A DNA stretch of 64,000 nucleotides from Sclerodactyla briareus. Taxonomy: Eukaryota > Echinodermata > Holothuroidea > Dendrochirotida > Sclerodactylidae. Of this stretch, positions 51,944 through 62,892 are shown in pieces (the stretch's first letter is position 1; every line of letters begins with the position of its first letter). The position numbers and the translations under genes are program-made. Under the pieces are notes generated by a model that saw only the letters and a list, made by a program, of their open reading frames with translations, was not told where the DNA came from and made no database searches. The stretch lies in NCBI GenBank assembly GCA_026419785.1, contig JAODTK010005733.1, forward strand, positions 248,001 to 312,000. Direction: 5' to 3'.

Positions 51944-52080
51944 ACTGCAGTTATTTCCGTATTTAGCACGTCTAGAGGAATAGCTTGCTTCTGGTATATG
52001 AAAGGATGATAAAGAAATAAACAGTGATTGTACGTTTCAGGAATCACAATGGGAGTCTCCATTAGCCGTTTAAAATTATC
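51944..52080. repeat. Dispersed repeat family D, copy 2
   Basis: It shares with 48566-48660 the TTTCCGTATTT, TAGAGGAA and ATAAAC-GTGATTGT words. It shares with 52730-52800 the later words GCATCACAAT/GAATCACAAT and CCGCTCAAAATTA/CCGTTTAAAATTA. It therefore bridges the other two copies. Confidence 0.5.
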
Positions 52081-52664
52081 CCCCGATCCCCGCCTTCTTC
52101 TGACAGACTCAGGAAAGTCGTAAGGTTAAAGAACACATATTACGCGCATAGCTGTATTCACTGTGATTTGGGTACTCGAACGACTTATACGCGCCGTACA
52201 CCGGTGTCTGTACATAGGACGAAACTGCAAAATTTGAAATTCCATTGCTATTCGAAGGGATAAAAAATTATAATGATGCGTTCACAGCGCGTTTTTTATG
52301 TCTTTTTGGAACTGGAGAAGTACATAACGGAAGCATTCTCTCCACTAATGTGAACGTCTTCCCAGGGGCATCTAAGTTCCTTATATTATATCTATACCCT
52401 TCAAATTTCCTGAACAAAATCAACGACGAAACGATTCTTTGCCTCTGGATAACATCATGACAATTTGTATGCTCTTACTAAAATGTTTTTGTTTTTTTCA
52501 GTTTCAAACCGTCCTATAAGCAGTTAGGCGGCAGCATATACTCGACCTCATGGTGGAATGACCGTAACGACCCATATAACCTTGTGGGGTTCGTCAATCA
52601 AACGGGGGGGGGGGAAGGATGTTGGAAACATTCACATATTTTTTAGCTTCCTTTTTCTCAGCGA

Positions 52665-52805
52665 AAACAATGTATACTCTGTATTTTATTACTGTTGTAG
52701 CGCAGTTGAATAGGTTGGGCGATTAAAGAATAAACATTGATGTTCGCGGACAATGTTCCGTCAGGCATCACAATAGAGTCGGACAACCGCTCAAAATTAA
52801 TTAAT
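52665..52805. repeat. Dispersed repeat family D, copy 3
   Basis: Carries AATAAACATTGATGTT, CATCACAATAGAGTC and CGCTCAAAATTAATTAA in the same order as the copy at 51944-52080. Confidence 0.45.
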
Positions 52806-53640
52806 TAAAATTGAGTCCAGTCTCCTCTTACCTGTCGGCTTACAAACAAAATATTCTCGCTGTTATAACATATCACACAAAAAACGGTCGTATAGCAGTG
52901 ATTATTGTTCATTTAAATTTTAGATCGACGCTCCAATACGTCGTATGCACGGTATCGAAATATGAATCAGAAGAAGAGAAGATATGGTTTGAATGCTCAA
53001 CAAGATTTGACGGTTTATATTTCAAATGCCATCAAAAAAATAAATCCAACTTGTTTTTTTTTGGTCAGATTCGGAAGTTATGAACGTTTTCATCGCCCTT
53101 TCTTTTTTCTTTTGTAAAAAATGGAGAATGAAGCTCGAAATGACCTTCTGTTCAACGAGATAATAAATGTTTTCATTGATTATTCGAACCAGGCGATTTC
53201 CATAATAAAATTCAAAATTATCTGTCGTCTCGTGAATTGCATACCGGTGGGAAAGGTTTTTCGTGTAACGATACTTAAGAGGATAGGGAATCACGGTACA
53301 GTCTCAAAGAAATCAAGGCGATCGCCATCAGTGTCTCGCCTGGTTGCGCGATCAAACAATTACAATTGCATTCCATGGGTTTGCTTTAAGATTTTGGATT
53401 AGACTTAACAGAAGAGCTATGCTCAGTGACCAATTTCAAATTATTAAGGCAATTGATTATTGACAAATGTCTACTAAAGGATTGTAAGTTTTGTGGGAAA
53501 TGGAAAATGTGCCTTAATGGCCTTACTTAGGCAAAGTAGACAAATATTCAACGGCATGACCCACTTGTCCACTTAAATATCTCAGGGACTATAAGTGACC
53601 ACCACTTAATAACGCGTCAGGAATCCAACAAACTTGGCTC
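52806..53640. other. No gene recognised
   Basis: Two plus-strand open frames (52811-53083 and 53121-53402, 90 and 93 codons) and one minus-strand frame (53022-53294) lie here. None shows a recognisable motif. In DNA of this composition they are near chance length. Confidence 0.4.
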
Positions 53641-53643
53641 ATG

Positions 53644-53735
53644 AAGGGCTGTTCACACTTTGCGATTACGATAGATAATTTATTCGGACGTCAAGTTGAA
53701 AACTTTTTACCTTTATCGTACCGATACAATTTATA
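53644..53735 (-). repeat. TATCGTATCG repeat family, dispersed copy
   Basis: Reverse-complement match to 37712-37791. It begins CTGTTCACACTTTGCGATTA and continues through GATAGATAATTTATTCGGACG to TCAAGTTGAAAA. Confidence 0.6.
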
Positions 53736-53739
53736 GGAG

Positions 53740-55018
53740 CGTAAATGCGCAATGCAGTGATGAACTTGCGCAATTGTGCAGAAAGTATGGAAACGACAAA
53801 CAAGTTATTGGGGAAGTTTGGCGTGAAAAGTTGGTTTTAGTGATAAACATATGGGGTTTTGATTAGGTTTTGATAATGTATTGGGGCAGTAAGTGAACGT
53901 GTCCGGGAAAAGACATTAGCCTCGACTGAGCTTCTAGGCCCCGAGTTGCCGCATGATGGGACATAGAAACCATTGTTGGAGTTTAAATCCAACGGGGTCA
54001 TGTTGCGGCGGGTCCACAACACCAAGTCTCATGTGACATGCCCAGGCAGGAAATATGCGTTTGGTAGTGAGTGACGGGGGAGGGGGTGTCGTGCTGCTCG
54101 AGACGAAAGGGCAGGGTATTAGGAGGGGGTTTTCCAGAGGGGGGGTCGATTTCAAAAGCCTGGACGCCTGACGGGAACATTTATCCTTAACTCATGTGAA
54201 GAAGAGGCGGGGGAAAGAATCGGAGAAGCAACAGACAAATTATGTATAAGGGGGATATAATGTCGAGCTAAAGGTTAATCAGGTAGAGGTTTTGCAGCTG
54301 TTATTCAGCACAATAGTACCGAAGGCAGCAGGTATCTAGGGGCCAATAAATTGTACTCAAGGTTTTGCCAATAGGGAGGGCGTTTTCTCGAAATGCACGG
54401 ACCTATGTGTTATGCGCTATATAAGAACCGTTGTAGACTACTATTATTTTGTTATTCTGTTATATCATTTTTATTCGATTATTCTTATCATTATTATGAT
54501 ATATTTATCAAAACACCCGGACGCATAGGCCACTAGTGGTGTTTAACCTAAACACGGTGTTTAGTTTCTTAGCAACCTGTTCTAAATGTCAACGATAGTT
54601 AGGCTTTATCGGTTGGTCGCTTGCCCGCCCGCGTTGAATGGAAACGCGTCTTAAGGGGGATCAATGAAATGCAAGGAGATAATAATTGTATGAACTATTT
54701 GTATAAAATTTCAACATTTGCTCCAAATAAATAATGGACCTAGTGACAGCATCATAACAATTACATTCGTGACAACAAAACGCCTCTAAAATGACAAGGG
54801 GTATACATTCTCTTACTAATACATCTAGGCTTGAGTTGACAGAATTAACGCAAATGTGTGTGATGTGTCCCAGCATGCACATGAACTTTATCTGATATAA
54901 ATTGCAAGGTGAAGATGCAAGTGGACAGTAAGACTCTGATTCCTGTTATGCACCCACGCAGAGAGTCAGCAGATAATGCAAGGGCCATTTAGGAGGGCGC
55001 ACGTCTCTGGTGAGATCC
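53740..55018. other. No gene recognised
   Basis: Contains G-rich patches (54075-54145) and a GTGTTTAACCTAAACAC palindrome-like word at about 54539-54555 that resembles the AACAGTGTT family. No recognisable coding sequence. Confidence 0.4.
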
Positions 55019-55019
55019 G

Positions 55020-55091
55020 ACCTCCCCCCCGCTCCCCCCCATCCCTTCCCCCTCCCCCCCTCCCCCCTCCGCCCCCCCCCCCCCCCCCCCT
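55020..55091. repeat. C-rich low-complexity tract
   Basis: About 70 bp consisting almost only of C with scattered T, A and G. Polyproline frames across it are artefacts. Confidence 0.9.
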
Positions 55092-55579
55092 CTGTCGCCT
55101 CCGCCGGGGAGGCCAAGTAGCTCTGTTTTGCCGTAGATGCGAGGGTACCTCGGAGAGTTAGGGGGAGGGACGGCTCAGCCTGCTCATGTTAGAGAGGCTG
55201 GGTGATTCGGAAGTGGCGGGTGGATGCAACTAGTTGCTTCAGAAGCGCTCCATGATGAGGTGTTTTGGGCCGAATGGAATCAGCCATAACAAAATTGTAT
55301 GGATGAAGTTCAGTAATGTCGAGAAAACGGGTTATTCGGGTGCCCATATTGCGCGTGATTGACTCACGACTAGAGAAAGGCTGTGTTGTTGTAACTATTG
55401 TTGTTTGCGTGGAAATTGGCGATAAACACTATCTCACGCCTCATACAGTACTGGGAAAGACACATGCTTCGAACGAATTTGCTTGAATGAAATTTACAAT
55501 TCTGGTGTCACAATCTGCCCCCGACCCAAGCTATCCCCGACCTGGGCGTCACAGGTGGGGACGGGGGGTGGTGACATGT

Positions 55580-55603
55580 CCCCCCACTTTCAAAAGTGGG
55601 GGG
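55580..55603. repeat. G-run/C-run hairpin
   Basis: An 11-bp stem CCCCCCACTTT pairs with AAAGTGGGGGG across a 2-base loop. G-runs lie upstream (55559-55568) and C-runs downstream (55624-55628). This resembles the subterminal palindromes of the hAT-like elements, but no matching ends were found. Confidence 0.55.
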
Positions 55604-55829
55604 GGGGATATCATATCGTTTTTCCCCCACACTTTTCCGGACACGTAATAAAAAAATAATAGGCCCATGCCAGATTTTGTATCACTCCTAAACTGGTTCA
55701 GTTTTTTCTAACCAAACAATAAACGTGTTGGAAATTGTCTCAAGTCCACTAATGTAATCTCGGGACAAATGCGACTCGTGCATATACACACAAGAGAAAT
55801 CCCAGTCATACAACTAATCGGATGAATGG

Positions 55830-56560
55830 CAGGCCGGCACTGACTCTATTAGAAAGCCAGTCTATCTTGGGGTGGAAATAAAACAACTGCTGAGTTGGGC
55901 TGAACATATCAACACCACAGTCTCTAAGGGCCAATAAAGTCTTGTCTCCTGAGGAGGAAAACCTGTATAGCGTCCCCAGCACGTTCAAAGGATGCCTACA
56001 AAATCTGTGAGGCCTAAGCTGAGTACTGTGCCAGCATTGGGACCCGTACATAAAAGAGCAAAAGAATAGACTTGAGGCCATCAAGCGAAGAGCTGCAAGA
56101 TTTGTCTGCAGAGATTATACAAGGTACGGTAAAAGCTGTGTCTCGTCCATGATCGCCAAGCTGGGTGGAAGATTGGAAGAGCGGCGTGCAGTTTCAGGCT
56201 ACTTACTTTACAAAGCAGTTCCGCACTGTTGTGATTGATACCACTCATTACCAAGAACCTACTCAAGGGAGAGGGGTTTTGCTACTCGTAGATCAGCTGC
56301 TACTTCTTATGTTCACCCGACATCTTCCAAGGATTTTACAAATTCTCCTTCCTACCGAGACATTTGCAAAGATGGAATTTTGCCAATGTGTACTAGAGAA
56401 GCCATTTCAACCGAGCTCTTAAATCAAAACTAAACAAGATGCAGCTGTCTGACTTACTGAGAGGAGCCCAGGATATTTGAGTTTTTCTTTTGTGTGCGGC
56501 GCCTGCAAGAGTATATCCCGGTGAGGAGTTTGTTGCGGTAACATACAGATACAGATTAAT
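55830..56560 (+). pseudogene. LINE fragment: post-RT C-terminal region and 3' end
   Basis: The plus strand reads YLGVEIKQLLSWAEHINTTV from 55863, then in shifted frames a leucine/arginine-rich stretch (SLLRRKT). From 56062 it reads RLEAIKRRAARFVCRDYT, then SSMIAKLGGRLEERRAVSGY. This order is that of CR1/Jockey/L2-type LINE polyproteins just after the RT palm. A few hundred bases later the sequence ends in ACATACAGATACAGATT, a short repetition typical of a LINE 3' end. Several frame breaks are present and the RT palm is missing (5' truncation). Confidence 0.8.
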
Positions 56561-57479
56561 TCAGGTGAGGACCCCAGTGTGAAGATCTGGACCCGACTAG
56601 CGACGAAGCGGAAGGATTACCCATGTTCATACTGAGTTCTCGAATTTAAAATCAAAGTAGCCAAAATGCATAATTTTTCAAGGTTTCGCGCGCAATGGCG
56701 TTTGTCTTCCGGCGTTGTCGGCTAAATATGCGAGTTGTAATGCTTCGAATCATTCGGTCACTCGCTTAATTTCAGAAGCCTTGTGGCAGACTGCCCCCCC
56801 CCCCAATTGTTCTTGAGATGGAAAATTCGGGCGGAAATTCGTAGAAAATTTGGGAAAAAAAAAGAAAATTGAGGAAAATGCCTGAGTTTTGCAGTCTTTT
56901 CGATAAAATGGACATGGAAAAAACATGAATGTTCCGCACGCTTCGTGCTTGCTGGTAGTTTCCAATGACCCGACTGTAAAATTCAGGTACAAATTCTGCT
57001 CCAAATTGGAGTGATCTCCCGTACGCCTATGGCTTTTCCTTCGATCCAACCAGAGACCGTTCGGTGGAACCCTGGATCCCACGCTAACAAAGCCAGATAG
57101 AAAAGTTAATAAAAAAAACCATAATAAAAAACTACCATGTGTGATACTCCGTAAATTATCTTAGTATGCACAATGGCATACTTTTTTTGCCTGTCTTCCC
57201 TCAAATCACACATGAGATGGGTGCTACTTTGAGCCTGGCAAGTGCCCCTTCCGTCGATCTGGAGGGTTATGAAAATCTGAAATGTTCTTCGTCACGCTCG
57301 CTGCGCTAACCGATCTTGGCGCTCCCGCTTAATGGTGTTTGCATTCGATGTGTCCCCCCCCCCCCCCACTTTCCGAACCTCCGACTCCCCTGCCACTGCC
57401 CAACCACCGCCGCCCCTGAGCGACGAAGTGGGAGAACTTGTGCTTTTTCCTGCACTAAAATCACACCACTCCCTCCGTT
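56561..57479. other. No gene recognised; poly(C) tracts at 56797-56809 and 57354-57368
   Basis: The second tract is followed by CCCCTGCCACTG (ending at about 57399). Reverse-complemented this reads CAGTGGCAGGGG, like the end of a G-rich hAT-like element. No partner end or target duplication was found. Confidence 0.35.
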
Positions 57480-57600
57480 ATGATACAGACGTGTTCGTCG
57501 ATAAATATCGTATTATCGACATTTTTATCGCACCCGTGTGAACACACATCCGATGAATTTTATCGTATCGACGCACAATTGTGAACAAGCGCTTTTATAC
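57480..57600 (+). repeat. TATCGTATCG repeat family, dispersed copy
   Basis: Contains TATCGTATTATCGACATT, TTTATCGCACCCGTGTGAAC, TTTTATCGTATCGACGC and TTGTGAACAAGCGC. These are the same building words and order as 37620-37790. Confidence 0.55.
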
Positions 57601-58023
57601 CTTGACCCACCAGGTTTCATGGAAATCCCATGCAACTGTCAGATCTCGCATAAAATATGCAAAATAGGTACGTTGAATGACCTCCTTGATCCCAAATCTT
57701 GTTAAAAAGTTTTGGGACTGAAGGTAACATATTCACCAAGTATTTCGTTGAAGAGTCCGACAAACCTTCGTTAGACCACCTAATTAGCCTATTTCACGCT
57801 GCAACTCAGTCACCAAAGCACCTCCGGTTCATCCGTAATCTTGCTAACAGCCTTAACAATATATTGCATAAAATAGGCCATTAACCTTACTTAATTAGTA
57901 ACTTTTATGCCCAAATCTAATCAGAGCGTGTTTCACCCAACCCCGATACTACCTGACTACATACAAAATTTCAATAAATCGGTGCCAACCCGGTTCGGAA
58001 ATCCTGCTAACGAGGAAGTGCGG

Positions 58024-58038
58024 GACACACATACACAC

Positions 58039-58075
<37 letters not shown>

Positions 58076-58139
58076 ACGCACACACGCCACGCACTCACGC
58101 CACGCACGCGCACATACACCACACACACAACCACACACC
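58024..58139. repeat. Microsatellite (CA)n, partly degenerate
   Basis: Long CACACA run with CGCACG and CATACA variants. Thr-His repeat frames across it are artefacts. Confidence 0.95.
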
Positions 58140-58244
58140 GACAATTGATCGCTAAGTCCTCTTCCTGAACCCTTTGTTCAGGCGAGACAAAAAATTATGA
58201 CATTTCCTCTTCAATCCGCGATTCCTTTCGATATTATGCTTTTT

Positions 58245-58293
58245 GAATGAGCCTTTTCCATGCCCTTGATAAGGATAATAAATAAAACTCGAC
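58245..58293 (+). repeat. Dispersed repeat family C, copy 2
   Basis: GAGCCTTTTCCATGCCCTTG then ATAAATAAAACTCG matches 48083-48120. It lies about 230 bp to the left of the hAT-like element at 58524. Confidence 0.55.
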
Positions 58294-58523
58294 CACTTTC
58301 CTCCACTGACCATCAATATACGCGTCGCTTATGAAAGCATATATAAAACCATAGAGGATTCCAACGCTCTTGATAAAAATTTATATATATTCGCTCTTGC
58401 TCAATTAATGTTGATATTTTCAGTGAGCCTTATTCCCCACCACAGGCCAACATGTTCAGACAGATAGATTGAGATTTAAATATACCTTTCCATTCAGATC
58501 GGATTTTTTGTTGTTGATATCTT

Positions 58524-59930
58524 CAGTGGCGTCGCCCAGGGGGGGGGGCAGGGGGGCAAGTGCCCCCCTCGAAAACACCTTGTGCCCCCCGTGTGTGCCC
58601 CCCCCCCCTCCAATGAGATTTTGTGATTTTCGAGAAACTATTCTGTAGTCAGTATTAAACAAAATTACAAAATTAAAAAACAGCAAAAATACAAAATTAT
58701 CATAATAATAATAAAAAAAATCCCAAATTTGACCTCGAATGCACTAAAAAGTGTACAATGTTCGTGCTTCGCGCGTGGTATTAGTGGTGGCATTCGTCTC
58801 GTTGCTCTCACGTCCCCCAACATCTCCGCAAGCTCTGGGAAATGTCTGTCTGCCACATTGGCCCCCTAGCTTATACATATCGTGAGGTGAAAATAAACAA
58901 CAAACCCTTCTCAGTGACTTTAAAAACTGCAATGAACCTCTTTGGAGTTACCCAACCCTTTACTGAGCCTCTTGCCCGTTTCTTCCCATCTCAAACCACG
59001 GCAATTTCGAACTGCCGTAGCCTAGGTGGCAGACTGCCTTCTAGAGTAATTTCTCCAGGGAACTACCTACTAGCCAAGTTCCCTACTCTCTATGGCATGA
59101 AGTTTAGATCATAGTTGGGAACAGTAGAGCTAAAGCTAGTTGGCTGTGAATGTCCTAATTTTGCATGGAATCCTGATTTCTTCAGATGTGCCCTGGAAAA
59201 TACAGGAAAAAGTGCGCACTCGCACTTGTGTACGGCAGTATTGGTTGAACATTCTGGCCAAAAATTCCGGGGCAATGATAGGATTGAAGTCCCTAAAATG
59301 TCCAAAATCTTCCACCCGATTACAACATTTGTGATCATTCATCAAATGCCCATGTTTGAAGGTTGGTACACGCAGCCTAAAAACCAAGGGACAAGGCCAT
59401 ATTTCAGGACAACTGGGGTTTGGCAGCAACCGAAATTTCTTGTCGCTGAATGAAAGCTAAAATCGGCGACCATCGAGAGGACCAGTTCTGACTAAATGTT
59501 AAAATTTTCAATTGATTACAAAATTTGTGATCATACTAAAATTCCCAGTTTGGAGCTTGGTACACACAGCCTAAAACGCCCAGGGAAAGGCCATTCCGGC
59601 CAACTGGGGGCTTGCACAACCGGAAAAATTTCTTATGGACGCTGAACAGCTAAAAATGAAAGTCAGGAAAACGATTTAGGACAGATTCCGGACAAAATGT
59701 CTAAATTTCCACCGGTTACAGAACTTGTGATCATAAAATTCTCATGTTTGAAGCTTGGGACCCGCAGCCTAAAACGCCCGGGAAAGGCCATTCCCCGGCC
59801 AGCTGGGGGCGTTGAACAATCAAAAATTTTCTTGTGGTTGCCCTCCGCTTAGATAGTATTCTTTTCCCCCAGAAAATGTCTGTGCCCCCCCTGTTGCCCC
59901 CCAGGACGAAAAGCTTGGTGGACGCAACTG
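58524..59930. mobile_element. Non-autonomous hAT-like element, about 1.4 kb, with internal tandem repeats
   Basis: The left end is CAGTGGCGTCGCCC and the reverse-complemented right end is CAGTTGCGTCCACC (11 of 14 identical). G-runs follow the left end and C-runs precede the right end. The flanks are GATATCTT (58516-58523) and GATATGTG (59931-59938), 6 of 8 identical, as for an aged 8-bp hAT target duplication. A palindrome of six G, CAAGTG and six C is at 58551-58568. The interior has no transposase motifs. Open frames at 59090-59453 on both strands are short and unrecognised. About 540 bp near the right end are a tandem array. Confidence 0.72.
59290..59835 (+). repeat. Tandem repeat inside the hAT-like element, period about 198 bp, nearly three units
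   Basis: TGTGATCAT recurs at 59330, 59526 and 59726. Each occurrence follows a TTACA-AA/CTTG segment and precedes CTTGG-ACNCRCAGCCTAAAA. Then come GGGAAAGGCCATT (or ACAAGGCCAT), CCA/CCAACTGGGG and AATTTCTTGTGG-like segments. The third unit is cut short near the element's right end. Confidence 0.85.
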
Positions 59931-60121
59931 GATATGTGCTTGTGGGAAAGGTATACCACATACTGACGAAAAGAGTGAAACGTCAAATGCGTTTTGATAA
60001 ACCCGCATTAGACAGGTTTAGTTACTAAACTGTTTGAATCAACGTTCAGAGTGTGCATGGAGTCAAACTAGTGCCCAGAGAAGGTCACTTCTTAAACACA
60101 GCGTAAGAATGTATGATGTGC

Positions 60122-60454
60122 TTTTCACTGCAATAAAAAGTGGGGATCTTTTTCATTCAATTAGGCAAGAAACATTAGACTGGAAAGAGCAATTTTCGCA
60201 CTTCCTTATAATGTTGTCGAAAAAACAAAGGTGGGAATACCTTCACATTAGTTTTCTTCATAAGATATTTTGGTCACAATATAAGTTTATTTAGATTTTA
60301 GAATGAACACGGGTCTTTACATATGTACCATTTTGCAGAAATAACGATGAAGCGTTGTTTGCTTTTTCTAATGATTGCCTATACATGTACTCTGTTTTAA
60401 GTTTGTCCTCTGTACGACGCAACGAATGTAATTTTAATTCAAATTACAACGCCG
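60122..60454 (+). repeat. Dispersed repeat family A, copy 2
   Basis: Full-length counterpart of 46824-47163 in the same orientation, differing by many substitutions and small indels. It lies 190 bp to the right of a hAT-like element. Confidence 0.7.
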
Positions 60455-60459
60455 GTGCA

Positions 60460-61190
60460 TGTATGTGCTTTTAAACCATTTTTCCTATCAATGGTATAAA
60501 TTATTATCACAGAGTCACCGATAGGTTAGGTTCGTACAATAAAGTGAGTGGTATAAGTTCGGCATCCTTTGCGGAAAACACGCATTATATTCTAAACGTG
60601 TCTCAGTCTTGAAAAGACGTTGATAAGTATACATTTAACAATTTTGACATGAAGTCAAATTAGTGTCAGGACGGTTCATTGTGAACCTTACAATGTAGGA
60701 TAATGTATGAAACAGGGTCCACTACGTGAAAACAATGGGGCAATTGTAACAGCCTAATGACAATCCAAATTCATTAAGAAATTAGGAAAACTGTCACCAA
60801 CGGGGAACGGGCCGTCGCTGCTGCAGGGTTCGTATAATATTTTGCAAAAGAAAATGGACATACTGTTTTTTCTCGCACGGTGGCTCCATTTTCAGGCAAA
60901 AGAGTCGCTCCATTAACACAGGCACCCCTGCCACATAGTGCGATGGACGTCCAAGCACTTCACAGGCTGGGTAGATTAACCTAATAACAAATCGAGCAGC
61001 TACATAGCAACTAAAAATGACCAAGACAGCATCACGGAACTATCTAACTTTTCATTTCTCAGTCTTCTGCAAGTTTCGGCCTGACAACACAATGCTTAAT
61101 TCCTAAACTGGAATAGAAACTGGATAATTTTGGAGACTAGTTGTTCGGGATTTCTCCGCATAGTATTGGTTAATATGGTGTGCTCGCCTG
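60460..61190. other. No gene recognised
   Basis: No recognisable coding sequence, tandem repeat or inverted-repeat element. The 76-codon minus-strand frame at 60794-61024 has no known motif. Confidence 0.4.
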
Positions 61191-61199
61191 GTTTTGTAA

Positions 61200-62826
61200 A
61201 GGAAGAAACTGCAGAAGCTCAAAAGTGATAAGGCGCCTGGTCCTGACGGAGTTATCCTTTTTTACTAAATTCCTTTGCCGAAGAGTTGACTGTTCCATTA
61301 GCTATTAATTCAATAAGACTCTGCACGAAGGATTGTTCCGGATGCTTGGAGGAGAGCAATGTTTCTTCATATTTTCAAGAAAGGTTGAACGGTCTCGTCC
61401 TTGTAATTACAGGCCGGTCAGTTTTACTGGGTTGTCTGCAAGGTAATTGAATCAATATCGGGATAAAGGTTGATTTATTCATGAGCCTAGTCTGATGGGA
61501 TTCTAGCTGGGTTTAGGAAAAAAATCGTTGTGTTTGACTAATATCTTGGAATTATGGAAGATGTTACAGTTCTGTTGGACAAGGCAATGCTGATCTTGCT
61601 CAAGTTGGAGGAAGCTTTGCTTGAGGGGAATGTCCTGAAGGGATTCGTGAGTGGCTTCTTAGTAGGGAACAACGAGTTGTCATTAATGGGCGGTCGTCTT
61701 CTTGGGCAAAAGGTAAATAGTGGTGGTACCCCAGGGATCGGTTTCTCGAGGCCGTACTCTTTCTGAGGGATATGACGCGATCTTGAAGTTTCGTTCATTC
61801 AGGGTTTTAAGAAGATTCGCAGGACGATACCAAGTTTCTATTCGGGAGGGGGGGAGGTCGGTTCGAATGATTGATGCTGAAATGTTCAAAGGGATCTGGA
61901 TTGGATATAACGTATTAATTCAAAATGTTCTGCCGACTGGAAATGTTTTTCAATGTCGACACGTGCAAAGTAGCATGTTGGTTGTCACAATCGCATCGCT
62001 TCCTGCAATGGTTAAATGGACCAAAATATTCAGGCATGGTGATTCCAGAAAAAGATCTGGGGTCGTTTGATTCTTCTTTGAACTTTCCAAAGCAGTGGGC
62101 CGGAGCTGCTAGAAGAGGTTAATTGGATTCTTGGCTTGATTAGACGTAACTTCAGTTTCCTTGATAATGTATTGTTGTCAGGCTGTGTGTTTAAGCACTG
62201 GTGAGACCGCACCTGCAGAATATTCTGTACAAAGTGTGGAATCCCTTACTTTGCCAAAAAGACAAGAGGGTTTTATTGAAAACGTTCGCGTAGACGGCAA
62301 ATAGAATAATTGACTGTCTGAAAAATTTATCCTACGAGGAGAGATTAAGGCCGTCTCGGTTAACTACCATGGAGCTGGGCGAAATTCGGGGTGACTTGAT
62401 CAAGGCTTTTCAAAATCGTGTCCATGGAATCGATGGCCTGTCTTTCCTCTACTTCTTTGAATTGTAAAAATGTTACTGCAAATAGAGGTCATGTCTCAAA
62501 GGCTTGTGGCAAGCGCTTGGCAGATTGAAATTCGTAAAATTTCGTCTCGCAGAGAGTGATCAGTGCGTGGAATTGTCTTCCTGAAAAATGTTGGTTCTCT
62601 CTAATGAGTGTGAATGCCGTTCAAGAAACAGTCTTGATTATTTTTTAGGAAGAAGCACGGACGAAATTAGTTAGGGGTTTGGTTCAAGTGTTATTTCCTG
62701 GGATGTGTGGATACGGGTCGTTTATGAGGATTCTTTGTCCTTGTGACACTTATTCAATAACTAAACTAACACTAAACTAAACTAAACTAAACTAAACTAA
62801 AACTAAACTAACTAAACTAAACTAAT
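61200..62826 (+). pseudogene. 5'-truncated, frame-broken CR1/L2/Jockey-like LINE with pentanucleotide 3' tail
   Basis: In order on the plus strand: KLKSDKAPGPDGV at 61216-61254 (RT start), WRRA...IFKKG near 61339-61386, a YRPVSFTGL-like segment near 61410, REWLLSREQRVVING near 61646-61690, a degraded GVPQGS box near 61721-61745, AEMFKGIWIG and VDTCKVACWL near 61878-61982 (the YADD box is degraded), PEKDLGS and SSLNFPKQW near 62045-62100, GLIRRNFSFLDN near 62134-62170, and MELGEIRGDLIKAFKIVHGIDG (in shifted frames) near 62370-62440. The order is that of a non-LTR reverse transcriptase running into its C-terminal region. It ends in (ACTAA)n. At least ten stops or frame breaks make it inactive. 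Confidence 0.88.
62757..62826 (+). repeat. (ACTAA)n simple repeat, LINE 3' tail
   Basis: About 12 ACTAA/TAAAC units, slightly irregular, directly after the LINE remnant. Short tandem 3' tails instead of poly(A) are known from CR1/L2-type LINEs, so it probably marks the element's 3' end. Confidence 0.75.
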
Positions 62827-62892
62827 AAACCGCATGAATTCACCAATTTTCCGATGAGATGATGAGGAATTTCTCATGGATAACCACAGCCA

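Noticed and set aside
54976..55161. Proline-rich 61-codon frame
   Set aside because: It is a translation of the C-rich low-complexity tract.
57299..57410. Possible right end of a fourth hAT-like element (CCTGCCACTG)
   Set aside because: No matching left end and no copy of the adjacent 8 bases (CCCAACCA) next to a CAG end could be found upstream.
57907..58155. Thr-His repeat protein frame
   Set aside because: It is a translation of the (CA)n microsatellite.
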